Shown here piece after piece: positions 1 through 7,177 of a stretch of 28,899 nt of DNA (the stretch's first letter is position 1; the number at the start of each line of letters is the position of its first letter). Both the position numbers and the translations under genes were made by a program. Below the pieces are notes generated by a model, which saw nothing but the letters and a program-made list of their open reading frames with translations, did not search any database and was not told where the DNA came from. Source of the DNA: CG2-30-40-21 sp043806395 (GTDB lineage: Bacteria; UBA9089; CG2-30-40-21). Location: contig JAZDHC010000131.1 in NCBI GenBank assembly GCA_043806395.1, positions 1 to 28,899 on the forward strand. The letters are read 5' to 3'.

Positions 1-102
1 GTTTATCGCTTTAACCACTCCAAAGTATACATTTAACCCCCGCACATGGAAGTAGAAATACCTCCAGATGACATACTCTGGTGTGGAATGAAAGCGATAA
101 AC
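1..102. repeat. Inverted repeat at left edge (12-bp arms)
   Basis: GTTTATCGCTTT at 1-12 is repeated exactly in inverted orientation at 91-102, leaving a 78-nt interior. The minus strand of the interior is open but begins straight after a stop codon and has no convincing start. I do not call a gene. It could be the end of a repeat element cut by the window edge. Confidence 0.45.
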
Positions 103-152
103 CTATCTCTTATTTACCCACACAAATCGTGATAGAACCAATGTTCTCTTCT

Positions 153-165
153 TTTGAACCATGCC
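153..165 (-). repeat. Solo end of GGCATGGTTCAAA element
   Basis: TTTGAACCATGCC here is the exact reverse complement of the terminal 13-mer of the elements at 6809-6949 and 19429-19628. No partner end is visible nearby, so this is probably a truncated copy. The rest of the 1-328 stretch holds short TAGGCTGT-type pieces, including a perfect 8-bp hairpin at 302-322, and no gene that I can support. Confidence 0.55.
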
Positions 166-328
166 GAAAATTCAGAACATTATACCTTTGGAACTTCTGA
201 ACTCCTAAACACCCAACCATCTGTTGAAAGTCTACAGCCCTCTGCTACATCAGGTCTGTTGCTTATTGCATTTATCATTTGTGACTACTCAGGTGAATAG
301 GCTACAGACAATTAGTCTGTAGGTTAGA

Positions 329-603
329 CAGCGTCAATAAATAAAGGTAGCAATTTCAAGCTAATGTCGTGTCAACTCTTAATTGTCGGTAGGCAGCAAT
401 TCTCATTATGAACCGCAGAGTTGCAGAGTCGCAGAGAATTTTTATACGCTTCACTCAGCGTTTCTTCTCTGCGACTTTGCGCCTCTGCGGTGAAAAAATA
501 TCAAAATGAGAATTACTACCATCCCTCCCCGAGGAAGGTGGCAGCGAAGCTGACGGAAGGAGTAAGAGCTGAGCGAACATGATACCTTTATTTATTGACG
601 CTG
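329..603. mobile_element. MITE-like element with 21-bp perfect terminal inverted repeats
   Basis: Positions 329-349 and 583-603 are perfect 21-bp inverted repeats, starting CAGCGTCAATAAATAAAGG. They bound a 275-bp unit with no coding capacity. Inside it lies a second, nested palindrome (398-514). No clear target-site duplication flanks the ends. Size, perfect termini and lack of an ORF fit a non-autonomous miniature element; the mobilising transposase is not in the window. Confidence 0.7.
398..514. repeat. Nested CGCAGAG-type palindrome
   Basis: The outer 10-mers AATTCTCATT (398-407) and AATGAGAATT (505-514) are inverted copies. Inside them, 412-438 pairs with 465-491 at 24 of 27 positions. 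The arms are built of repeated GCAGAG units of the kind common as dispersed repeats in many environmental bacteria. It is nested inside the 329-603 element. Confidence 0.7.
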
Positions 604-654
604 CCTAAGCGAAAAAACACCCAAGAACCGTATGGTCATATATTATTCCCTCCT

Positions 655-690
655 ACCTACAGCCTAAAAGTCTACAGCCTAATAGCCTAT
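655..690. repeat. TAGGCTGT-family repeat 3' of cheB
   Basis: Three minus-strand TAGGCTGT/TAGGCTAT-like units lie directly after the cheB stop codon, which sits only a few bases inside. The same family follows cheA, the barrel gene, scpB and the HD-GYP gene. It is not an intrinsic terminator, since there is no GC stem with a T run. Confidence 0.6.
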
Positions 691-691
691 C

Positions 692-1813
692 CTATCCCCC
701 CACCATTCTTATAATCTCAAGTGGAATTATATCCAAGGGCAATACTTTTTGAGCTGCCCCCATATCTATAGCCACCTTTGGCATTCCAAAGATGATACTT
801 GTATTCTTATCCTGAGCAATGGTTGCTGCCCCTTTATCCCTCATCTCTTTCAAACCCTCTGCCCCATCACCGCCCATACCGGTGAGAATAACCCCAATGG
901 CTTTACTTCCATAAACCTTTGCTACTGATGAGAGAAGGACTGTGGCTGCTGGCTTAAATCCACCAACCGGTGGTGAATCATCAAGCCGTATCTGTTTATA
1001 TTCATCTACCCGCATATGAAACATGGAAGGGGCAATATAAACAACACCACCCTGCAATAACTCTCTGTCTTTCCCCAGCTTTACCTTAAGCATACATTGT
1101 GTCTCTAACCATTCAACCAGCCCTTCAGTAAATCCATTTACAATATGCTGGACAATAACTATTGGCAGAGGAAAATTCCCTGGCATTTGGGATAAAACGC
1201 ATTGTAATGCCTTTGGTCCTCCAGTAGATGTCCCAATGGCTATTATTTCAAATAAATCATTGCCTTTTGATGCCTGTAAAGACATCCCTGCCAGAGGTGC
1301 TACCTCCTCGTGGGTATCAGGTAGGGACATCCCCTTGTGGGTGTCCGATTGAGTAGGCTGTATATTGTATGAAACCAAGGGCTGTTCCCTTCGTTTACCC
1401 CCAAGGTGAGTTACCACCTTTATCTTTGATAATAGCTTGATCCTTGCCTTTAACTCCCGTTCAAGTTTTTCTTGACCATCCCAAACCCCCATGGTTGGCT
1501 TCTCAAAAACATCTAAGGCACCAAGCTCCATGGCTCTAAAGGCAAGCCCCACTTCCTTATTCACCAGACTGCTAATCACCAGAATAGGTATTGGTGTATA
1601 AGCCATGATCTCTTCAATAGCTTCAAGCCCGTTCTTGATAGGCATATTAACATCCATGGTAATAATTGATGGCCGCAATCGAGCAGCCATATCAATTGCC
1701 TCAACACCATTTTTGGCTGTACCCACTATCTCTATCTCTGGATCACTTCTTAATATCTTGGTAATTATCTCTCGGACAACCAAGGAATCATCAACGACTA
1801 AAACCCGTATCAT
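692..1813 (-). CDS. cheB: Chemotaxis protein-glutamate methylesterase/deamidase CheB
   Basis: CheB removes methyl groups from receptor glutamates and deamidates glutamines, tuning chemoreceptor arrays at the inner membrane. An N-terminal receiver (about 1-120) has DD at 9-10, phosphoacceptor D54 and K105. A linker follows, then a CheB esterase domain (about 187-370) with the S196 motif GTSTGGP, H223 in VQHIVNGF and D316 in TGMGGDG, so all three catalytic residues are present. Length (373 aa) is normal. ATG 1813 has an AAGGGGTG ribosome site just upstream. The linker at about residues 156-180 is repeat-derived: two degenerate copies of a palindromic genomic repeat lie at 1276-1346. It is the last gene of the minus-strand chemosensory run, downstream of cheA. 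No cheR partner is seen in the window. Confidence 0.96.
   Translation of the reverse strand: MIRVLVVDDSLVVREIITKILRSDPEIEIVGTAKNGVEAIDMAARLRPSIITMDVNMPIKNGLEAIEEIMAYTPIPILVISSLVNKEVGLAFRAMELGALDVFEKPTMGVWDGQEKLERELKARIKLLSKIKVVTHLGGKRREQPLVSYNIQPTQSDTHKGMSLPDTHEEVAPLAGMSLQASKGNDLFEIIAIGTSTGGPKALQCVLSQMPGNFPLPIVIVQHIVNGFTEGLVEWLETQCMLKVKLGKDRELLQGGVVYIAPSMFHMRVDEYKQIRLDDSPPVGGFKPAATVLLSSVAKVYGSKAIGVILTGMGGDGAEGLKEMRDKGAATIAQDKNTSIIFGMPKVAIDMGAAQKVLPLDIIPLEIIRMVGG
1276..1346. repeat. Palindromic repeat inside cheB linker
   Basis: Positions 1321-1346 form a palindrome (GGACATCC, six-base loop, GGGTGTCC). Positions 1276-1318 hold a longer, degenerate second copy sharing GACATCCC and GTGGGTATC. 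Read on the coding strand they give two related stretches, DTHKGMSL and DTHEEVAPLAGMSL, in the variable inter-domain linker. The frame is kept. Confidence 0.6.
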
Positions 1814-1835
1814 TGTTTCACCCCTTCATATTCAT

Positions 1836-1979
1836 ATTAGGCTGTAGGCTGTTAGGTAGGAAAGAGGGGGGAACAACCCCCTGACCCCCTTTTCTAAGGG
1901 GGAATAGAGAAATGCAGCCATCCACATTTGCTTAGTTTGTACCCTACAGCCTAACAACCTACAGCCTAACAGCCTAATG
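1836..1979. repeat. Composite intergenic repeat: inverted TAGGCTGT arrays around a C-rich hairpin
   Basis: ATTAGGCTGTAGGCTGTTAG (from 1836) and its inverted counterpart (1943-1979) flank a core at 1873-1923 whose centre, CCCCCTTTTCTAAGGGGG, is a perfect hairpin. The right end touches the cheA stop codon. The same arrangement recurs at 20342-20513 and, in part, at 7028-7142. Confidence 0.75.
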
Positions 1980-4217
1980 TCATCCAATCAATTGTTCCAC
2001 AGTGTCCAGTAATTTTGATTGATCAAACGATGTCTTGACAATATAAGCATCTGCTCCAACATCAATCCCTCTCTTCTTATCCTCTTCCTTTTCCCTGGCG
2101 GTTACAATAACCACAGGTATATCCTTATATGTAGCATCAGCCCTTAACATCCTTGTCAACTCAAAGCCATCCATCCTTGGCATTTCAACATCTGTCACAA
2201 TCAAGTCATATTTCTTCTTCTTTGCCTTCTCAAAACCATCTACCCCATCAACAGCCAAGTCAATCGCATATCCAGCTGACTCAAGCATATTTTTCTCCAG
2301 TTCTCTTAAAACAGCTGCATCATCAACCACTAGAATTGAATATGTTGGATGTTGCTCATCCTTAATATCCTCCAGCAGATGGGTTTCCTTCACAGTCTTA
2401 GCTGACTTTATCAACTCTGAGACATTAAGGATAATTACTACTTCACCCTCACCAAGGATGGTTGCTCCAGCGGTATTGGGAACATTCTTGAGATAATCTC
2501 CCATGTTCTTAATAACCACCTCTTCCTCGCTTATCAATTCATCCACCAAAAATCCTATTCTTGTCTCATCCACATTAAGTATAATTATAGGTAGTTTATC
2601 ACTAACTATTTTCTTTGTCCCTACAGATTTTAGATCAAGTACAGAAGCCAATCGAACAACCGGGATGTGTCGATTATTAATAATGACAACATCCTTATCC
2701 ACTACAGTCTTTATCTCATGAAGCTCTACCCTGACTGTCTCTTCTATGGTCACGGTTGGAATGGCAAATATTTCAGTCCCCACCCTGATAATCATGGCAT
2801 GAATAGTAGCAAGGGTTAAGGGCAACATTAAGGTAAATACTGTTCCCTTATTAATATCAGATTGAACAATAACCGTGCCCTTAAGTTTTTCAACATTCTT
2901 CTTGACCACATCCAATCCAACACCACGGCCAGAGACATCAGTAATTATTTCTTTGGTACTGAATCCTGGCAAAAATATCAGATAGAGTGCCTCTTTATCC
3001 GAAAGCTTTTCTGCTTCCTGAGGGGTTATCACCTTTTTATATAGAGCCGACTGTTTTACATTTTTTGGATCTATACCCCTGCCATCGTCTTCTATGCGGA
3101 TAACAATCCTTCCTGCCTCATGATTAGCAGAGAGGATTATTTTCCCTGCCCTCGGCTTACCAGCATCTACTCTTTCTTGCGGGGTTTCAAGCCCATGGTC
3201 AATGCAGTTTCTAATCAGGTGCAGCAGTGGATCCTTTATCTCCTCCAATATCATCTTATCTAATCCGGTATCGCCACCACGAATGTCAAGGCTTACCTCT
3301 TTATTAGCCTCCCTTGATATATCCCGAACTAATCTTGGAAAGGTATCAAACACAGTAGAAACAGGAAGCATTCGCACATCCATAACCACATGGTCAAGAT
3401 CGCTTACAACTGTGCTAAGCCGTGAGGTACTCCCTGAATACTCCCTGAAAAGTTCATTTGCCCGCTCTTTAATCTGTTGACCCAATTTATCAATTTGAAC
3501 AAACTCCGGGAACAGTCTCCCTTCAACAGAAGCCATCCTTTCCTTTGCCTGATCAAGAAAAAATAATTGGGTTATAGTTAGATTTTTTAACTCTTTAAAT
3601 ATTTCAAGGAGGTGATTAAAGCGAATCTTATTGATGACCATTTCTGAGGTAAGGTTTAATAAAGCATCAAGTTTACCAATACCAACACGAATGGTTTCTT
3701 CCACCTGAATCCTTTCCCGTGAGGTATCTGTCTCTTCCTCATGGACAGGTGTAGGTGACTCTAACATTTGTTTGGCAGGAATAAGTTCTGTAGCTACATT
3801 ATCATGGGCAAGTTCTGTGGCTACGACAGAAGCAGGTGCTTGTACAGTCACCTTTGCCATCGGTGGTGTAATCACAGGTATTTCCTTTTTCTCCAGCGTG
3901 CCTGTTTCTGCCTTCTCAAGCCTTAACAATAAGTTATCAATCGATATGGTTGCTTTTTGTCCCTTTATCTCAGCATCAAGCAAAACTCTGATGTTATCAA
4001 GACACTCAAAAAGGACATCTGAAAGCTCAGGGGTAAATGGGATCTGTTTCTCCTTTACCTTGCCAAGCACATCCTCCATCTTATGGCCTATTTGATTAAT
4101 CTCAAACAAACCAACCATTTTGGCTGAGCCCTTCAGGGTATGGGCATCCCTGAATATCTCGGCAATTACGGCCTCATTATCAGGGTTTGCCTCAAGGATT
4201 ACAAAATCACGATCCAA
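1980..4217 (-). CDS. cheA: Chemotaxis histidine kinase CheA with C-terminal receiver
   Basis: CheA autophosphorylates in response to receptors and passes phosphate to receiver domains. Domains in order: HPt (H26 in DAHTLKGSA), a Pro/Thr/Val-rich linker (about 95-160), dimerisation domain, HATPase with N box LIRNCIDHGLE and G boxes EDDGRGID and GRGVGLD, CheW-like domain, and a receiver with D676 and K728. It is therefore a hybrid CheA of the Frz/alternative type, which can dispense with a separate CheY. The start is unclear. The TTG used here lacks a ribosome site and cuts the first HPt helix. The reading frame continues upstream with the typical helix KFKEETDERLQRL, but an ATG at 4295 in that frame is followed by an in-frame TAG at 4284-4286, the fourth codon. 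Genuine alternatives are a non-ATG start (ATT/ATC), a sequence error, or a disrupted N-terminus. Confidence 0.92.
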   Translation of the reverse strand: MDRDFVILEANPDNEAVIAEIFRDAHTLKGSAKMVGLFEINQIGHKMEDVLGKVKEKQIPFTPELSDVLFECLDNIRVLLDAEIKGQKATISIDNLLLRLEKAETGTLEKKEIPVITPPMAKVTVQAPASVVATELAHDNVATELIPAKQMLESPTPVHEEETDTSRERIQVEETIRVGIGKLDALLNLTSEMVINKIRFNHLLEIFKELKNLTITQLFFLDQAKERMASVEGRLFPEFVQIDKLGQQIKERANELFREYSGSTSRLSTVVSDLDHVVMDVRMLPVSTVFDTFPRLVRDISREANKEVSLDIRGGDTGLDKMILEEIKDPLLHLIRNCIDHGLETPQERVDAGKPRAGKIILSANHEAGRIVIRIEDDGRGIDPKNVKQSALYKKVITPQEAEKLSDKEALYLIFLPGFSTKEIITDVSGRGVGLDVVKKNVEKLKGTVIVQSDINKGTVFTLMLPLTLATIHAMIIRVGTEIFAIPTVTIEETVRVELHEIKTVVDKDVVIINNRHIPVVRLASVLDLKSVGTKKIVSDKLPIIILNVDETRIGFLVDELISEEEVVIKNMGDYLKNVPNTAGATILGEGEVVIILNVSELIKSAKTVKETHLLEDIKDEQHPTYSILVVDDAAVLRELEKNMLESAGYAIDLAVDGVDGFEKAKKKKYDLIVTDVEMPRMDGFELTRMLRADATYKDIPVVIVTAREKEEDKKRGIDVGADAYIVKTSFDQSKLLDTVEQLIG

Positions 4218-4304
4218 TCTCTGGAGTCGCTCATCTGTCTCTTCCTTAAATTTGGCGATAAAAAAAATCTTGTCAAATTTGATCTATTTACCCATAGAAT
4301 AAAT

Positions 4305-4325
4305 GACTTATAATTCCGATAAGTC
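4305..4325 (-). promoter_or_regulatory. Perfect 7-bp inverted repeat in the cheA leader
   Basis: GACTTAT (4305-4311) and ATAAGTC (4319-4325) are perfect inverted arms around a 7-base spacer, between the receptor stop and the putative cheA ATG at 4295. It could be an operator or an RNA hairpin. No sequence identifies a binding protein. Confidence 0.35.
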
Positions 4326-4350
4326 CTATATTCACTAATGTCCCCATGAA

Positions 4351-6621
4351 CTATTTCCCTTCCACAACAAACCTACCAACTGCATTGCTCAACTTTTGAG
4401 ATAGAATAGACATCTCCGAAGAAGCTGTGATTGATTGTCTGCTGCCTGCTGCAGACTGCTTGGAAACATCAGCTATCTCCCTCATGGTAGATACAACCTG
4501 TTCTGAAGCAGTTTGTTGCTGCTGAGTGGCAATAGATATTTGTTTGGATGATTTGGTTGTATGGTCAACCATGTCTAATATCTCACTTAAGGAATCACCC
4601 GCAGTCTTGGCTAATTGTCCACCCCTTTCCACCCTCTTGACCTCTTCCTCAATAGCCATAACTGAGGCATTGGTAAGTGATTGTATCTCGCTAATAATCT
4701 CTTTAATGGTTTTAGTAGAATCAACTACATTTTCAGCTAATTTCTTTACCTCTACCGCAACTACAGCAAACCCCTTTCCTGCTTCACCGGCTCTGGCAGC
4801 CTCGATAGCAGCATTAAAGGCAATGAGCTTTGTTTCAGCGGCAATATTATTAATCATCTCTAAGACATTTCCAATCTTCTGTGATTTCTCACCCAAAGAA
4901 AGGATTCTCTTGGCTGAAGCCTGGGTCTTGTCCCTGATATCCTCCATACTGACAATTACATTGCCCACGCAATCCTGTCCCATCTGAGCATTACGCAAGG
5001 TATCCTCAGCCATCTTTACCACTGAATCAGCATTCTCAGCTATTTGTTTAGAGGTATTAGCCAATTCCTCAACAGTAACAGTAACCTCAGCCACAGAGGT
5101 TGCCTGCTCGGTTGAACCCGTTGCCTGCTGCTGAGATGTAGCTAATATCTCACTTGAGGAAGAGCTAATCTGTAGGGCTGCTGCCTTTATCTGTCCGATC
5201 AACTCTCTTAGATCAGTAATCATTTTATTGCACGCCCGACTTAACTGGCCTATCTCATCATCAGAATTAACACTTGATGTCTTTGTCAAATCACCATTGG
5301 ATGTGGCATTTACAACCTCAAGAAGGTTACTGATGCTTGTCTGCAAATGATCCTGTTCCTTAGCCCGTTCCTCAGATATTTTATGGGTACTATCCATCAG
5401 ATTTCGTACATTATTCATCATTTTATTGAATATATTTGCCATAACACCAACCTCGTCCCCAGTAACCACAGTTACTACATGAGTCAAATCCCCATCAGCT
5501 ATCCTTCTTGAACCATCTATAAGACGGTTAATGGGAATGGATATATCTCGGGTGATAAAGTAGGTATAAAAGAAACCAGCAATGACAATGATCAGGGTAA
5601 AGCATAACAACCAACCCCACATCTGATTAATCGGCTGACTAAAATCGCTGGCATGATATGTCGTTGCAAGTATCCATCCTAACTCATCAAGGGGTGCATA
5701 GATTGTCATTATCCCTTTGGCCACATCCTCATAGCTACCTTTTCCCTTAATCTGTACCATTTTCCCAATAATTTCACTGCTAATTGGTTGAATGCTTGAG
5801 GATACGATAATTGTCCCTTTGGGATCAAGGATAAATGAATATCCCTTCTCTCCAAATCTCATATCTGCCACAACATTAGATAACTCATTCGGAGTGGCCA
5901 ACCCTATCTTTTGTAAAAGCTCAATCCTCTTTGTACCATCTACCATCATTTGTTCTGCCTGAGACTTTAATCTTCCCTCAATAACATTAGATGTAAAATT
6001 AATAAACATCACTGAACCCAAAAATAAAGACATTAACATCAATGATTGAACAGCTATCTGGGTTTTAATTGCAAAACTTATGCCCTCTACCCCTTTCTTA
6101 GTTTCAGATGCTGCACCAGCTAAGGTAGTAAACCGTAGAACAGGTTCTAAAAACCGAATAATAAGATAAAACTGTAACACAGCAGCATTGACTGAATTAA
6201 CAAAGGTGCTTAACAGAATAGCCACTGACTCCCAACCGGAAAGGTGTCCATATCTCATTCTCATCCATGCCCCGGCACTGGCACCAATGATAAGTGTAGC
6301 CACAAACTGAAGCATTACTATTCTTACCGGCATATGCAATGCCACCCACCGTGCCTTTTTGGCTACCTCTATTCCTGCCTTATTGACATCATCCTCTATC
6401 TCATCCAAAAATTCCATGATAGTACCAAGCCATCTACGAATTAGAAGCAGGGCAATGCCAATAATAATAGGAGTCTCTATTGCGGTAATTACAAGCAAAG
6501 ACTGGAGTCTTTCTGGAGTAATCTTGATCGAAACAAGGGTAAATATTGTGTTGATCACCGTACCAAACAACATGATTAAAGAAACTGTGAGCATTATTTT
6601 ACTGCGAATCGCTGACTTCAT
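4351..6621 (-). CDS. Methyl-accepting chemotaxis protein with multi-TM N-terminus and Cache-like sensor
   Basis: This is a chemoreceptor that senses a ligand and controls CheA through CheW. About five hydrophobic segments (near residues 10-32, 40-61, 97-119, 129-152, 185-212) precede a periplasmic Cache-like region (about 213-345, with FGEKGYSFILDPKG). A further TM, HAMP domains (about 372-425 and a second after it) and the coiled-coil signalling domain follow. The hairpin tip EAARAGEAGKGFAVVAVEVK is intact. There is no C-terminal CheR/CheB-tethering pentapeptide (it ends VVEGK). ATG 6621 was chosen because GAGGAGG lies 12 bases upstream. The frame stays open to 6768, but that extension translates genomic repeats and is unlikely to be made. 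A classic receptor has two TMs, so the four extra N-terminal ones are unusual. Confidence 0.93.
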   Translation of the reverse strand: MKSAIRSKIMLTVSLIMLFGTVINTIFTLVSIKITPERLQSLLVITAIETPIIIGIALLLIRRWLGTIMEFLDEIEDDVNKAGIEVAKKARWVALHMPVRIVMLQFVATLIIGASAGAWMRMRYGHLSGWESVAILLSTFVNSVNAAVLQFYLIIRFLEPVLRFTTLAGAASETKKGVEGISFAIKTQIAVQSLMLMSLFLGSVMFINFTSNVIEGRLKSQAEQMMVDGTKRIELLQKIGLATPNELSNVVADMRFGEKGYSFILDPKGTIIVSSSIQPISSEIIGKMVQIKGKGSYEDVAKGIMTIYAPLDELGWILATTYHASDFSQPINQMWGWLLCFTLIIVIAGFFYTYFITRDISIPINRLIDGSRRIADGDLTHVVTVVTGDEVGVMANIFNKMMNNVRNLMDSTHKISEERAKEQDHLQTSISNLLEVVNATSNGDLTKTSSVNSDDEIGQLSRACNKMITDLRELIGQIKAAALQISSSSSEILATSQQQATGSTEQATSVAEVTVTVEELANTSKQIAENADSVVKMAEDTLRNAQMGQDCVGNVIVSMEDIRDKTQASAKRILSLGEKSQKIGNVLEMINNIAAETKLIAFNAAIEAARAGEAGKGFAVVAVEVKKLAENVVDSTKTIKEIISEIQSLTNASVMAIEEEVKRVERGGQLAKTAGDSLSEILDMVDHTTKSSKQISIATQQQQTASEQVVSTMREIADVSKQSAAGSRQSITASSEMSILSQKLSNAVGRFVVEGK

Positions 6622-6650
6622 AGAAACAAACCTCCTCAATTTAATCTTTT

Positions 6651-6800
6651 GGGCAGACGCATAGGTCTGTGCCCATATTTGTCTATAATAATTCATCGCA
6701 GAGAACGCAAAGCTCACTGAGATAAAATAATAACTGAACAAAATAACGAAAATACATGACCTGTGCAATCACCACAGAGACACGGAGAACACAGAAGAGA
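6651..6800. repeat. Dispersed repeats upstream of the chemoreceptor
   Basis: GGGCAGACGCATAGGTCTG (from 6651) is a copy of the GGGCAGACACATAGRTCTGCCC palindrome also found near 19568 and twice at 26455-26576. Positions 6695-6722 and 6771-6800 are CGCAGAG/CACAGAGACACGG units. The intervening bases show nothing else. Translation through these repeats produces a spurious N-terminal extension of the receptor frame. Confidence 0.6.
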
Positions 6801-6808
6801 GAAAAATA

Positions 6809-6949
6809 GGCATGGTTCAAATTAGGGCAACAAATCAGACAAGCAATCGGTGGTCTGTATTTCCCTAATTCCCCCTTAAAAAAGGGGGTTAGGGGGATGT
6901 TATTTTCTGTACATCTGTGACCTTACAATGAACAATTTTTAACCATGCC
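6809..6949. mobile_element. Short element with GGCATGGTTCAAA ends and internal C-rich hairpin
   Basis: GGCATGGTTCAAA (6809-6821) faces TTTTAACCATGCC (6937-6949), matching at 12 of 13 positions, in a 141-bp unit with no ORF. The interior carries CCCCCTTAAAAAAGGGGG (6871-6888) and the flanking GGTTAGGGGG shared with five other places. It is a shorter relative of 19429-19628. Confidence 0.65.
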
Positions 6950-6989
6950 AAAATATAATCACGAAACCCCGAAAAAACGAAAACCAGAT

Positions 6990-7142
6990 AGGCTGTAGCG
7001 TCCACCACCACTCTCAAAAGGGGAATTACAACCCCCTAACCCCCTTTTCTAAGGGGGAATTAGAGAAATACAGCTATCCATGCTTGTTTAGTTTGTTACC
7101 TAATTACCTAACAGCCTACAGCCTAAACACCTACAGACTATA
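6990..7142. repeat. C-rich hairpin repeat plus TAGGCTGT array, 3' of the barrel gene
   Basis: Positions 7028-7080 are a full copy of the CCCCCTTTTCTAAGGGGG hairpin unit. It is preceded by GTAGCGTCCAC, also present near 19485, and followed by inverted TAGGCTGT units to 7142. With the neighbouring elements this accounts for most of the 556-bp gap between 6622 and 7177. No gene is visible there. Confidence 0.65.
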
Positions 7143-7177
7143 GAAGAGTTAAGTGGTGGATATTTCCCTTCAATCCC

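Noticed and set aside
1..110. Open minus-strand frame running off the left edge (reads RFHSTPEYVIWRYFYF and more)
   Set aside because: It begins directly after a stop, has no usable start codon or ribosome site, and spans an inverted repeat. It could be a gene fragment but cannot be supported.
4120..4302. Plus-strand ORF opposite the cheA start, and other long plus-strand ORFs opposite cheA, the receptor, barrel and FN3 genes
   Set aside because: They are antisense to well-supported genes, show no family motifs and lack ribosome sites.
6622..6768. 49-residue N-terminal extension of the chemoreceptor
   Set aside because: It translates CGCAGAG and GGGCAGAC repeats and has no ribosome site, while ATG 6621 has a strong GAGGAGG upstream.
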